A stretch of DNA of 64,000 nucleotides from Kitasatospora sp. MAA4 (GTDB lineage: Bacteria > Actinomycetota > Actinomycetes > Streptomycetales > Streptomycetaceae): the NCBI RefSeq assembly GCF_029893355.1, contig NZ_JARZAI010000001.1, positions 434,001 through 498,000 on the forward strand, written 5' to 3'. Positions within the stretch are counted from its first letter, which is position 1; each line of letters begins with the position of its first letter. Under the pieces are notes generated by a model, which was given only the letters and a program-made list of their open reading frames with translations, made no database searches and had not been told where the DNA came from. Shown here one piece after another: positions 49,210 through 57,239 of the stretch. Made by a program: the position numbers and the translations under genes.

Positions 49210-50565
49210 CTACCCCTGATCCGGGGCCGCGTCTCCGTGCAGGGCGAGAAGGGCCTCGTAGCGGCGCAGCACGTCCCGCCGGTCGGTCTCCTCGGGGACG
49301 GAGGCGTCGCACGAGCGCTGGATCATCGCCGCCTGGTCCAGCAGGACCTGGCGGCGGTCCGGGATCGAGGTCTGCTCCAGGATCTTGTAGAGCCCCTCCA
49401 GCTGGCGGATCATCACGGCCGGTTCGCCGAGCGAGGACTGGCGGATCTTCTCGAACGAGCGCTGGACCAGCCGGTCGTAGTCGGGCTGGTAGGCGATCAC
49501 CCGGATGTGGCCGCGCGGATCGCGGTACACGCGCTGCGGGTGCCAGCCGGTGGTGATCCGGCACAGGCAGTCGCTCAGCCAGTCGATGCAGGTCAGGGCG
49601 GTGAAGGTGTCGTTGACCGCGGCGGACAGCGCGCGCAGGGCGATCTCCACCAGCTGGTCGACGCCGAAGGAGATGTCCTGGGCCAGCGTCCGGTACGGTC
49701 CGGTGACCTGGCCGTGGGCCAGCTGCTGCGCCACCGCGGAGGCCGCCGCGGCCGGCCAGACGACCGCCAGCGGCTGCCCCTGGACCAGGAAGTGCCCCGG
49801 CCGGTACGGGAGATGGAGCACGGCGTCGGACTCCGCGGCGATCCGGACCAGCCGTTCGTGGCGGATGTACTGGAGGTAGCCGCTGGCGGCGGTCGGGATC
49901 GCCGCCCCGGACTCGCCGATCCGGGCGAGCAGTTCGTCGCGGGTGGGACCGCTGTCCAGGCCCGGCGGCGCCGCGGGATCGGCGCCGCCCTGGTCCTCGA
50001 TGGCCTGGGCGAGGTCGCCGGCGATGCTCGCGATGACCTGGGGGAGCTGGATCATCGTGGCGATGTGGTTGATGAAGTAGATCAGCATGGCCAGGTCGAC
50101 CAGGGTCAGGCCCAGTGACGCGGTGATCGACAGGTGCGGGACGAAGTCGCCGTGCGGGCCGGGACTAATCGCCACCAGCACCAGCACGATGTAGAAGAAG
50201 GAGCCCACGAAGGTGCCCAGGGTCAGCTGGGTGCCGCGGTCGCGGATGAAGTTGCGCAGCATCCGGGGGCCGAACTGCGTGGAGGCCAGGGTCAGGGCGA
50301 CGATGGTGATCGAGAAGACCAGACCGACCACCGTGATGATCGCCGCGGCCATCGTGGTCAGGATCTGCCGGGCCGCGTCGGCGGTCCCGCTCAGCACCCA
50401 GGTGGGCAGCGCGAACAGGCCGTCGTAGGCGTCCCGGTCCACCATCAGGGTCAGTGCGAACAGCCCGATGGCGGCCAGTGTTTCGAGCGCCGGCACCAGC
50501 CAGAGGTTGGTGCGCAGCGTCTCGCGCCGCCAGTCGGCCTCCAGGAACGCCCCGCCGCGCATCAT
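49210..50565 (-). CDS. DUF2254 membrane protein
   Basis: About 451 aa. The N-terminal half has four membrane helices (for example ALETLAAIGLFALTLMV and TMAAAIITVVGLVFSITIV) and the conserved LASTQFGPRMLRNFIRDR loop of DUF2254, followed by a cytoplasmic domain with PYRPGHFLVQGQPLAVVWP. Function is unknown. The start is ambiguous: ATG codons at 50565 and 50562 have only a weak GGGCGG, and the frame continues upstream to 50670. It is convergent with the acyl-amine operon and is not obviously part of it. Confidence 0.75.
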   Translation of the reverse strand: MMRGGAFLEADWRRETLRTNLWLVPALETLAAIGLFALTLMVDRDAYDGLFALPTWVLSGTADAARQILTTMAAAIITVVGLVFSITIVALTLASTQFGPRMLRNFIRDRGTQLTLGTFVGSFFYIVLVLVAISPGPHGDFVPHLSITASLGLTLVDLAMLIYFINHIATMIQLPQVIASIAGDLAQAIEDQGGADPAAPPGLDSGPTRDELLARIGESGAAIPTAASGYLQYIRHERLVRIAAESDAVLHLPYRPGHFLVQGQPLAVVWPAAAASAVAQQLAHGQVTGPYRTLAQDISFGVDQLVEIALRALSAAVNDTFTALTCIDWLSDCLCRITTGWHPQRVYRDPRGHIRVIAYQPDYDRLVQRSFEKIRQSSLGEPAVMIRQLEGLYKILEQTSIPDRRQVLLDQAAMIQRSCDASVPEETDRRDVLRRYEALLALHGDAAPDQG

Positions 50566-50653
50566 CGCCGCCGCCCGGGCGCGGCGAGGTCGGGCGGGGC
50601 GGGGCTGAGTGCTCTGGTGTCCATATCGACCAGAATGTCGCAGGAGACAACCC

Positions 50654-51457
50654 TCAGCGCAGGGGCTCACCGGAGAGGCGTTGGGCCAGGTAGACCGGCA
50701 GGATCGCCAGCACGATGAGGACGGCGGCCACCACGTCCACCACCGGGCCCTGGTTGGGGCGGGAGAGGTTGTCGAAGATCCACAGGGGGAGGGTCTGGGT
50801 GCCGGGACCCGCGGTGAAGGTGGTCACCACGATCTCGTCGAAGGAGAGCGCGAAGGCCAGCAGCGCGCCGGCGAGCAGCGCGCTGCGCACGGCGGGCAGT
50901 GTGACGTACCAGAAGGTCTGGAAGGTGTGCGCCCCCAGGTCCGCTGACGCCTCCTCGGCCGACGGGGCGATCCGCCGCAGCCGGGCCGAGACGTTGTTGA
51001 AGACCACCACGATGCAGAAGGTGGCGTGTCCGACGACCACGGTGAACAGGCCGAAGCCCACGCCGAGCGGGGTCAGCACGGTGCGGAACGCGGCGTTGAG
51101 CGCGATGCCGGTGACGATGCCGGGCAGGGCGATCGGCAGGATCAGCAGGAAGGAGACCGACTGCCGGCCGAAGAACCGGTAGCGGGTCGCGGCGAAGGCC
51201 GCCATCGAGCCGAGGACCAGCGCCACCGCGGTCGCTCCGAGGCCGGCCTTCAGCGAGGTGGCGAGAGCCGCGCGCAGCCCGGTCTCCTGCCAGGCCGCCG
51301 ACCACCAGCGGGTGCTGAAACCGGACGGGGGCCAGGCGAAGGAGCGCGAGGCGTTGAAGGAGTTCACCAGGACCAGCAGCAGCGGGGTGTAGATCGCGGT
51401 CAGTCCCAGCGCCGTCGCCAGGCGCAGCAGGACCCGGGCGCTGCGGGAGAGGTACAT
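50654..51457 (-). CDS. ABC transporter permease, spermidine/putrescine PotC-type
   Basis: A 267-aa permease with six hydrophobic segments and the EAA loop SAEEASADLGAHTFQTFWYV typical of PotC/polyamine and iron-type importers. It is the last gene of a four-gene importer operon (ATPase, binding lipoprotein, PotB-like, PotC-like) and starts 7 bp after the PotB-like gene. Substrate class (polyamine or related cationic compound) is inferred from the family. Confidence 0.9.
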   Translation of the reverse strand: MYLSRSARVLLRLATALGLTAIYTPLLLVLVNSFNASRSFAWPPSGFSTRWWSAAWQETGLRAALATSLKAGLGATAVALVLGSMAAFAATRYRFFGRQSVSFLLILPIALPGIVTGIALNAAFRTVLTPLGVGFGLFTVVVGHATFCIVVVFNNVSARLRRIAPSAEEASADLGAHTFQTFWYVTLPAVRSALLAGALLAFALSFDEIVVTTFTAGPGTQTLPLWIFDNLSRPNQGPVVDVVAAVLIVLAILPVYLAQRLSGEPLR

Positions 51458-51464
51458 CGGGGCC

Positions 51465-52349
51465 TCACAGATTGTCCAGCGCGCCGGTGCGGCGCACGGC
51501 GAGCAGGTAGCCGACGATCAGCAGCACCGGCACGCAGGACACCGCCGCCGCCAGGGGCAGGTTGAGCGTCACGTTGGACGCGATGACGTTGCCGAGCATG
51601 GAGGTGGTGCCGCCGACGATCTGCACGGTCAGGTAGTCGCCCAGGCTCAGCGAGAAGGTGAAGACCGACCCGGCGATGAGCGCGGGCCTGGCCAGCGGCA
51701 GCACCACGCTGCGGAAGGTCCGCCACGGTCCGGCGCCGAGGTCCGCCGAGGCGTCGAGCAGGCTGTCGGGCAGCTGCCCGAACGCGGTGCAGAGCGGCAG
51801 CACCATGTAGGGCAGCCACAGGTAGGCGAGCACCATGACCACCGCCGGCACGCCGAAACCGGGGGAGTGCCCGCCGAAGGGCGCGGTGATCCAGTCCAGG
51901 ATTCCGCCGTGGCTGAGCATCACCCACCAGGCGTACGCCTTCACCAGGTAGCCGGCCCACAGCGGGGTCAGCACCGCCACCAGCAGCAGCCGCCGGCTGC
52001 TGGGCCCTGCCACCCGCGCGATGTGGAAGGCCATCGGGAGGGCGATCACCGCGTCGATCAGGGTCACCGACACGGCGATGCCCAGGGTGCGCAGGGCGAC
52101 CGTGCGGTACTGGGGATCGGTCAGCACCGCAAGGAAGTTGGCCGTGGTCCAGCGGTACTCGATGCTCGAGGTGAACTCGTTGGTGGTCCAGAACGCCGAC
52201 AGCAGCAGGACGGCGAGCGATCCCAGGTAGGCCAGCGCCAGCCAGGTCATCGGCGCCGACAGCAGCGCCGCCAGCCGCAGGCCGGGGTGCCGGTGCAGCA
52301 CCCCGGCCAGCCTGCGGACGGGAGTTCGGGCCGCAGCGGGGGCGGACAT
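51465..52349 (-). CDS. ABC transporter permease, spermidine/putrescine PotB-type
   Basis: A 294-aa permease with six hydrophobic segments and the EAA loop DASADLGAGPWRTFRSVVLP. The ATG at 52349 overlaps the stop of the binding-protein gene (ATGA), which fixes the start and shows coupling. It forms the membrane channel with the PotC-like protein. Confidence 0.9.
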   Translation of the reverse strand: MSAPAAARTPVRRLAGVLHRHPGLRLAALLSAPMTWLALAYLGSLAVLLLSAFWTTNEFTSSIEYRWTTANFLAVLTDPQYRTVALRTLGIAVSVTLIDAVIALPMAFHIARVAGPSSRRLLLVAVLTPLWAGYLVKAYAWWVMLSHGGILDWITAPFGGHSPGFGVPAVVMVLAYLWLPYMVLPLCTAFGQLPDSLLDASADLGAGPWRTFRSVVLPLARPALIAGSVFTFSLSLGDYLTVQIVGGTTSMLGNVIASNVTLNLPLAAAVSCVPVLLIVGYLLAVRRTGALDNL

Positions 52350-53551
52350 CAGCTCTTGATCTCGTTCCAGGCGGTGACCCACTGGGCGTACGTGGTGCAG
52401 TCGCCCCGGCCGCTGCCGTCGGCGCACTGCGCGGTGGGCGTGGTCCAGTAGTAGACGTTCTTCCACCAACTCTCGTCGGTGGCGTGGTAGTCGGTGCAGA
52501 AGTTCGGGTTGTCGGTGATCTGTCCGCAGGCCTTGGAGTTGGCCGGGGCCTCGCCGAAGTACTCGGCCACCTGGGCGTTGACGGCGGGCGAGACGATGTA
52601 GTTCATCCACTGGTACGCGCAGTCGGGGTGCTGGGCGTGGGCCGAGATCATCCAGGTGTCGGACCAGCCGGTGGAGCCCTCGGTGGGCAGGATCGCCTGC
52701 GTCTTCACCTTGCCGTCGCCGGCGACGGCCTGCTGGATCACCTCCCAGGTGGTGCCGATCAGGTCGTCGCCGGAGTCGAACGCGGCCTGCTCCTTGGTGT
52801 AGTCGCTCCAGTAGGAGCCGATCTGCTTCTTCTGGACCTTCAACAGTGCTACTGCGGCGTCGAGTTGGGGCTTGGTGAGAGCGTAGGGATTCTTGATGCC
52901 GAGGTCGGGCTCTGTCCGCATCAGGTAGAGCGCGGCGTCGGCGATGTAGATCGGGCTGTCGTAGGCGGTGACGTGCCCTGCGTAGGGGGAGTCGGCCGCG
53001 AAGACCGAGCCCCAGGAGGTCGGGGCGGGGGTGACCTTGTCGGTGTTGTACATCAGCAGGTTGGCGCCGCGCCCGTGCGGGATGCCGTAGGGCACGCCGT
53101 TGACCGAGTTCCAGGGCTGGTTCTTCAGACCCGGGTAGATGTCGGCGTAGTTGGGAACCAGCGCGGTGTTGACCGGTGCGACGTCGCCGCCGGCGATCAG
53201 GCGCAGGGTCGCGTCGCCGGAGGCCGAGACGGTGTCGTACTGGCCGGTCTTCATCAGCGCGACCATCTCGTCGGAGGTGCCCGCCACCTTGAGGTTCACC
53301 TTGCAGCCGGTCTGCTGGGTGAACGGGGTGACCCAGTCGACGGTCTTGCTGTCCTGCCCGTACTCGACGTAGCCGGCCCAGGCGACGATGTTGACGGTGC
53401 CCTCGCCCGCGCCCAGCGACTTCTGCGCGCTGATCTTCGGCGGGGCGAAGCCGCCGCTCGCGCTGCTGCCACCGGCGTTCGAGCTGCACGCGGCGGCCAG
53501 CAGCAGGGCGGTGGCGGCCGTCAGGGCGCGCAGGGGGTGACGGATGCTCAT
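52349..53551 (-). CDS. Spermidine/putrescine-type ABC substrate-binding lipoprotein (PotD-like)
   Basis: A 400-aa lipoprotein with lipobox LAAACSS (lipid-anchored C22) after a short basic n-region. It has the periplasmic-binding type II fold of PotD/PotF proteins (NIVAWAGYVEYGQDSK, GIPHGRGANLLMYNTDKV, GSTGWSDTWMISAHA). Acidic and aromatic pocket residues expected for cationic ligands cannot be assigned without a model. It captures the substrate outside the membrane for the PotB/PotC-like channel. Confidence 0.9.
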   Translation of the reverse strand: MSIRHPLRALTAATALLLAAACSSNAGGSSASGGFAPPKISAQKSLGAGEGTVNIVAWAGYVEYGQDSKTVDWVTPFTQQTGCKVNLKVAGTSDEMVALMKTGQYDTVSASGDATLRLIAGGDVAPVNTALVPNYADIYPGLKNQPWNSVNGVPYGIPHGRGANLLMYNTDKVTPAPTSWGSVFAADSPYAGHVTAYDSPIYIADAALYLMRTEPDLGIKNPYALTKPQLDAAVALLKVQKKQIGSYWSDYTKEQAAFDSGDDLIGTTWEVIQQAVAGDGKVKTQAILPTEGSTGWSDTWMISAHAQHPDCAYQWMNYIVSPAVNAQVAEYFGEAPANSKACGQITDNPNFCTDYHATDESWWKNVYYWTTPTAQCADGSGRGDCTTYAQWVTAWNEIKS

Positions 53552-53569
53552 GAACGTCCTTAACTAAGC

Positions 53570-54688
53570 TCAGGTGTCGATCCGGACGGTGTGTTCTCGC
53601 TGCCAGGCCAGCAGGACCGCCGAGCCCCGGTGCCGCGCGAGGTCGGCGCCGGACTCCGCCAGGTTCTGCCGCGCGGCCACCAGGTGGCCGCCCGCCTCCA
53701 GGTCCACCAGGAACCGGGTCTGCGCACCGGCGTAGACGACCTCGCGGATCGTGCCGGTGACGATGTACTCGCCCGGCCCGGCCGGGTCGTCGGGGTGCGC
53801 GATGCGGATCTTCTCCGGCCGCACGGAGTAGGTGCCGGCCTCGCCGAACACCTGGGCGGCGGGCTCGCCCTGGAGCAGGTTGGAGGTGCCGACGAAGCTC
53901 GCCACGAACGCGGTGGCCGGGTGCTCGTAGACCTCGGCGGGGGTGCCGATCTGCTCGATCCGCCCGGCGTTGAAGACCGCGATCCGGTCGCTCAGGGTGA
54001 GCGCCTCGTCCTGGTCGTGGGTGACCAGCAGGAAGGTGATGCCGGCCTCGCGCTGGATCTGCTTGAGCTCGATCTGCATCTCCTGGCGGAGCTTCAGGTC
54101 GAGGGCGCCGAGCGGCTCGTCGAGCAGCAGCACCGACGGGCGGTTGACCAGTGCGCGGGCCAGCGCCACGCGTTGGCGCTGCCCGCCGGACAGCTGGGCG
54201 GGCCGCCGGTCACCGAAGGAGTGCAGTCGCACCGTCGCCAGTGCCTCGGCGGCCCGCTCGGCCCGCTCCGCCCTGGGCACCCGCTTCACCTTCAGGCCGT
54301 ACTCGATGTTCTGGCGCACCGACAGATGCGGAAAGAGGGCGTAATCCTGGAACACCGTGTTGACGTCGCGGTCGAACGGCGCCAGACGGGTGACATCGAC
54401 GCCGCCGAGCAGTACCCGGCCGCTGCTCGGCGACTCGAAGCCGGCGATCATGCGCAGCACGGTGGTCTTGCCCGAACCGGAGGGTCCGAGCATCGAGAAG
54501 AACTCGCCGGGCCTGACCTCCAGATCGACGCCATCCACCGCGCGCACCGGCCCGAACGCCTTGCTGACCCCGGCCAGCGCGACGGCGCCGGGGGCGGGCG
54601 GGCCGGCGCCGCGGGCGCGCGGATCGCGGGGCGGAGCACTCTGCGGGGACGGGCTCGGGCCGGTCCCGGGGGAGGGGCTGGGCGTCAC
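53570..54688 (-). CDS. ABC transporter ATP-binding protein, PotA-type
   Basis: A 372-aa ATPase with Walker A GPSGSGKT (68-75), signature LSGGQRQRVALARAL, Walker B VLLLDEPLGALD and a C-terminal TOBE domain, as in polyamine/iron/thiamine importers. The first ~35 residues are a Pro/Ser-rich tail. The GTG start at 54688 has no Shine-Dalgarno of its own and overlaps the stop of a 29-codon ORF by four bases, so its translation appears to depend on ribosomes finishing that ORF. Confidence 0.92.
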   Translation of the reverse strand: MTPSPSPGTGPSPSPQSAPPRDPRARGAGPPAPGAVALAGVSKAFGPVRAVDGVDLEVRPGEFFSMLGPSGSGKTTVLRMIAGFESPSSGRVLLGGVDVTRLAPFDRDVNTVFQDYALFPHLSVRQNIEYGLKVKRVPRAERAERAAEALATVRLHSFGDRRPAQLSGGQRQRVALARALVNRPSVLLLDEPLGALDLKLRQEMQIELKQIQREAGITFLLVTHDQDEALTLSDRIAVFNAGRIEQIGTPAEVYEHPATAFVASFVGTSNLLQGEPAAQVFGEAGTYSVRPEKIRIAHPDDPAGPGEYIVTGTIREVVYAGAQTRFLVDLEAGGHLVAARQNLAESGADLARHRGSAVLLAWQREHTVRIDT

Positions 54689-54774
54689 AGAGACGACTCT
54701 GGCACGGCACGCTGCCAGCCGAAGCCCTCCTCGTCACCCGAGTTGAGCGTGTTCGAGTTCGTGTTCGTGTCCAT
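54685..54774 (-). CDS. 29-aa peptide ORF coupled to the PotA-like gene (uORF or peptide precursor)
   Basis: It starts at ATG 54774 behind CGGAGG (8-base spacing) and a -10-like TATACA, and its TGA overlaps the GTG of the ATPase gene. The N-terminal half is Asn/Thr/Ser-rich (MDTNTNSNTLNS) and the C-terminal half reads GDEEGFGWQRAVPESSL. It could be a regulatory leader peptide controlling importer translation, or a small precursor: its Gly-Asp acidic linker followed by Trp-Gln-Arg loosely resembles the 43-aa peptide encoded divergently at 55027. Very good initiation signals argue that it is translated. Confidence 0.6.
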   Translation of the reverse strand: MDTNTNSNTLNSGDEEGFGWQRAVPESSL

Positions 54775-54814
54775 GGGGATGCCTCCGGGGTAGCCGTGCG
54801 GTGTGGTGGTGACC

Positions 54815-54820
54815 TGTATA
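54815..54820 (-). promoter_or_regulatory. -10 element of the peptide/ABC importer operon
   Basis: TATACA on the minus strand, placing the transcription start about 34 bases before the 29-codon ORF. A weak -35-like CTGACC lies 19 bp upstream. This is the best -10 in the 252-bp divergent region 54775-55026. Confidence 0.45.
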
Positions 54821-54845
54821 CCGCCGGGGTCGGGGACGGGGTCAG

Positions 54846-54864
54846 CACCTGCCGCTGGCAGGTG
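54846..54864. promoter_or_regulatory. Perfect inverted repeat between the divergent peptide genes
   Basis: CACCTGCC (54846-54853) and GGCAGGTG (54857-54864) around GCT, placed just upstream of the minus-strand promoter and 160 bp upstream of the 43-aa precursor gene. It is a likely operator, possibly for the LuxR-type regulator at 58876. Confidence 0.5.
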
Positions 54865-55026
54865 GCGGACATGGCAGGGACAGTCCGTCGCGGCGCCGGG
54901 AGGCCGGTTCAGGCCAGCGGCGGGGGAGTGCAGGAACTGACCACTTCTCACCCGCTCGGGCCCGCCGCAGAGTTGGAGCCGTCAGCAGCCCGCTGGCACC
55001 GGCCACCACCCGAAGGAGACTGGAAC

Positions 55027-55158
55027 ATGTCTGCATTCGAGGAGCTCGAGAACCTGGTCACGACGATGGCTGCGGCCGAGCCGGAGGACATCGACGGCGA
55101 CGACGGCGTCGGCGACGTGGCGTGGAAGGTCTCCTACTCGACCTACTACAACTCCTAG
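55027..55158 (+). CDS. 43-aa putative RiPP precursor peptide
   Basis: It starts at ATG 55027 behind a very strong CGAAGGAG. The N-terminal part MSAFEELENLVTTMAAAEPE looks like a helical leader, followed by an acidic DIDGDDGVGD linker and a C-terminal tail AWKVSYSTYYNS that is rich in Trp, Tyr and Ser and contains no Cys. A 12-bp hairpin follows the stop, then a co-oriented operon of an M29-like protein, a dioxygenase and an exporter; methyltransferase and M16 protease genes are further downstream. This is the classic layout of a ribosomally synthesised, post-translationally modified peptide. The absence of Cys argues against lanthionine or thiazole chemistry. Confidence 0.7.
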   Translation: MSAFEELENLVTTMAAAEPEDIDGDDGVGDVAWKVSYSTYYNS

Positions 55159-55166
55159 CAGTCCGG

Positions 55167-55205
55167 GCAGGGGCACTCGTCGCACTGTGCGGGGAGTGCC
55201 CCTGC
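55167..55205 (+). terminator. Strong hairpin between precursor and biosynthetic genes
   Basis: GCAGGGGCACTC (55167-55178) pairs perfectly with GAGTGCCCCTGC (55194-55205), a 12-bp stem with a 15-base loop directly after the precursor stop. In RiPP operons such hairpins act as leaky terminators or mRNA stabilisers that raise precursor over enzyme levels. Confidence 0.7.
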
Positions 55206-55251
55206 GTCGTCCCCAGCCACTGCCGTCGTCCCCGTCGTCCCCGTCGTCCCG
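55206..55251 (+). repeat. GTCGTCCCC short tandem repeats
   Basis: GTCGTCCCC occurs at 55206-55214, 55225-55233 and 55234-55242, with GTCGTCCCG at 55243-55251, filling the space between the hairpin and the ribosome-binding site (GAGGAG) of the next gene. It may be an unstructured spacer; no other role is evident. Confidence 0.6.
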
Positions 55252-55263
55252 AGGAGCTCGACC

Positions 55264-56412
55264 ATGAACTTCGTCATTCCGGACGAGAAGGTCCAGCAGG
55301 GAATCAAGGTCCTGCTGGACGACTACGTCCTGATCGAGAGCACCGACACCTTCGTCATCACCTACACCCCGGACAGCCGCGACCCGGCGGCCTGGCTGGC
55401 GATCGCGCTCAGGCACCGGGGCTTCGAGGCCCCGATCGTCCCGATGCGCAAGCTCCAGGACCCGGAGTTCGCCGGGCGTTTCGAGGCCGTGCTCCCCGAT
55501 CCGGAAACGCTGCCGGGCCGCCTGGTCGTCCTCACGCTGGAGCGCGACACCATGTCGCACTTCAACGTCTTCGAGGCCGCGATGAAGAGGTACGGCGGCG
55601 AGCGCACGATGATCCTGCGGATCATCAGCGCCTCCACCGCGTTCTTCACCAAGTCCCTCAACCTCGCGCCCGCGGAGCTGACCCGGTTCAACGCGACGCT
55701 GCTGGAACGGGTGAAGCCGGCCCGCAAGGTGCGGATCACCAGCCGCGGCGGCACCGACCTGACGATCGAGCTCGATGCGCAGAAGTACCACTGGATCAGC
55801 AACCGGGGGGTGTGGCGTCCTGGCGGCTTCACGATCCTGCCGGCCGGCGAGATCGCGACCTTCCCGGTCACGGTGGACGGCGTGCTGGTCGCGGACGGGG
55901 CGTTCAACGCCAACATCATCACGCCGCTCAACGCCAGCCTGGCCGCCAACCCGGTCCGGGTGGAGATCGAGAACGGAAGTGCGGTCAGCCTCAGTTGCGC
56001 CGACCCGAAGCTCAACGAGATGTTCCAGCTCTGCATGAACAGCCCCTACGGGCGCAACGTCGGAGAGTTCGGCCTCGGCACCAACCGCGGGATCGACGAG
56101 TTCATCACCGCCAACTCGCACATCAACGAACGGCGTTGCGGCGTCCACCTGGGCTTCGGGCAGCACAACCAGCGGCTGAGCCGGGTCCCGTACGTCGCCG
56201 ACGTGCACCTGGACCTGATCACCGCCGGCGCGCTGGTGTGGGTGGACGACGACCCGGAGCCGATCGACCTGGAGAGCTTCGCCGCCACCGACGTGGAGCA
56301 CCCCGCCGACGCGCTGGACGAGGACATCACCGGCGACTGCTGCGGCCTGGGCTACGGACAACTCGAGGGCCTGGCCTGCGAGACCGTCGCCCCGGAGAGG
56401 ATCAGGCGATGA
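55264..56412 (+). CDS. M29 aminopeptidase-like protein (putative peptide-modifying enzyme)
   Basis: A 382-aa protein. The C-terminal half follows the M29 (aminopeptidase T) pattern: RITSRGGTDLTIELD, then FTILPAGEIATFPV, and VGEFGLGTNRGI leading to a metal-site-like VHLGFGQHNQ. The N-terminal half (residues 1-140) is less similar. Some M29 ligands seem altered: an ERRCGVHLGFG segment stands where classical enzymes have EKxxGTxHxAxG. It begins the operon after the precursor peptide and overlaps the dioxygenase gene (ATGA). It could trim the peptide or, if repurposed, catalyse a different peptide-backbone reaction; it is the best candidate for a class-defining enzyme. Confidence 0.75.
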   Translation: MNFVIPDEKVQQGIKVLLDDYVLIESTDTFVITYTPDSRDPAAWLAIALRHRGFEAPIVPMRKLQDPEFAGRFEAVLPDPETLPGRLVVLTLERDTMSHFNVFEAAMKRYGGERTMILRIISASTAFFTKSLNLAPAELTRFNATLLERVKPARKVRITSRGGTDLTIELDAQKYHWISNRGVWRPGGFTILPAGEIATFPVTVDGVLVADGAFNANIITPLNASLAANPVRVEIENGSAVSLSCADPKLNEMFQLCMNSPYGRNVGEFGLGTNRGIDEFITANSHINERRCGVHLGFGQHNQRLSRVPYVADVHLDLITAGALVWVDDDPEPIDLESFAATDVEHPADALDEDITGDCCGLGYGQLEGLACETVAPERIRR

Positions 56413-57227
56413 CGGCCGACCCCTCGGCATCGGCCGAGGAGCTCGCCCGGCGCGGCTACGTGATCCTGCGCGGCATCCTCGACGCCGGCGAGGTGGCCCG
56501 GGCCCGGGACCTGTGCGCCGGCTACCTCGCGGGGTCCGGCTCGCAGGAGATGCTGACCAGCGCCTTCCTGGCGGACGAGTTCCTGGCCGGCATCGTGCTG
56601 CGCGAGCGCGTGGTGAGCGCCGTCAGGGAACTCCTGGGCGAGGAGCACCCCGTGCTCTACCCGAACTGCACCGCGCGCAAGAACGTCTACGTCCCCTGGC
56701 ACGTGGACGCGACCTTCGTCGGACCGACCGCCGGGTACGTGTGGGAGCCCGGGTTCGCGCACGTCCAGTGCGGGCTCTACTTGCAGGACAACGACCCGGT
56801 GGCCGGGGGCGGCATCGACGCGGTGCGCGCCTCGCACCTGATGTCCTTCGACGGATACGGCACCACCGAACCGGAGTTCGACATCGCGGCGCGGACGGTC
56901 GGCGAGTCCGACCTGCGCGAACGGGTCGACACCCGGGCCGGCGACGTGGTGGTGTGGAACGCCCGCCTGATGCACACCAGCACGCCGGTCCTGCGGGAAG
57001 CGGGCCGGGAGAAGTTCGGTGTCTTCTTCAGCTACGCCCGCCCGCACGTGCGCGACAACCACCGGTTCCTGAGCCAGATCGCGGTGGACTCGATGCGCAC
57101 GATGAACGGTGTCTCCCGGCTCATCCCGCGGCTGGCCGAGATCGCCCGGATGCGCTACCCGGAGAGCTTCCCGGCCTGGTTCGCCAAGGAGGCCGCCGAC
57201 GCGGCCGTCCAGATCGCCACCTTGTAA
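56409..57227 (+). CDS. PhyH-type Fe(II)/2-oxoglutarate-dependent dioxygenase
   Basis: A 272-aa cupin-fold oxygenase of the phytanoyl-CoA dioxygenase family. The iron triad is H98-x-D100 (PWHVDATF) with distal H189 (RLMHTSTPV), followed by the 2-oxoglutarate Arg region. ATG 56409 overlaps the stop of the M29-like gene. In the precursor operon it is likely to hydroxylate, desaturate or crosslink a residue of the peptide tail. Confidence 0.9.
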   Translation: MTADPSASAEELARRGYVILRGILDAGEVARARDLCAGYLAGSGSQEMLTSAFLADEFLAGIVLRERVVSAVRELLGEEHPVLYPNCTARKNVYVPWHVDATFVGPTAGYVWEPGFAHVQCGLYLQDNDPVAGGGIDAVRASHLMSFDGYGTTEPEFDIAARTVGESDLRERVDTRAGDVVVWNARLMHTSTPVLREAGREKFGVFFSYARPHVRDNHRFLSQIAVDSMRTMNGVSRLIPRLAEIARMRYPESFPAWFAKEAADAAVQIATL

Positions 57228-57239
57228 AGGACGGACGAG

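Noticed and set aside
55027..55158. Lanthipeptide, thiopeptide or lasso precursor
   Set aside because: The 43-aa peptide has no Cys, and no LanB/LanC/LanM/LanKC, YcaO or lasso B/C enzyme is encoded nearby.
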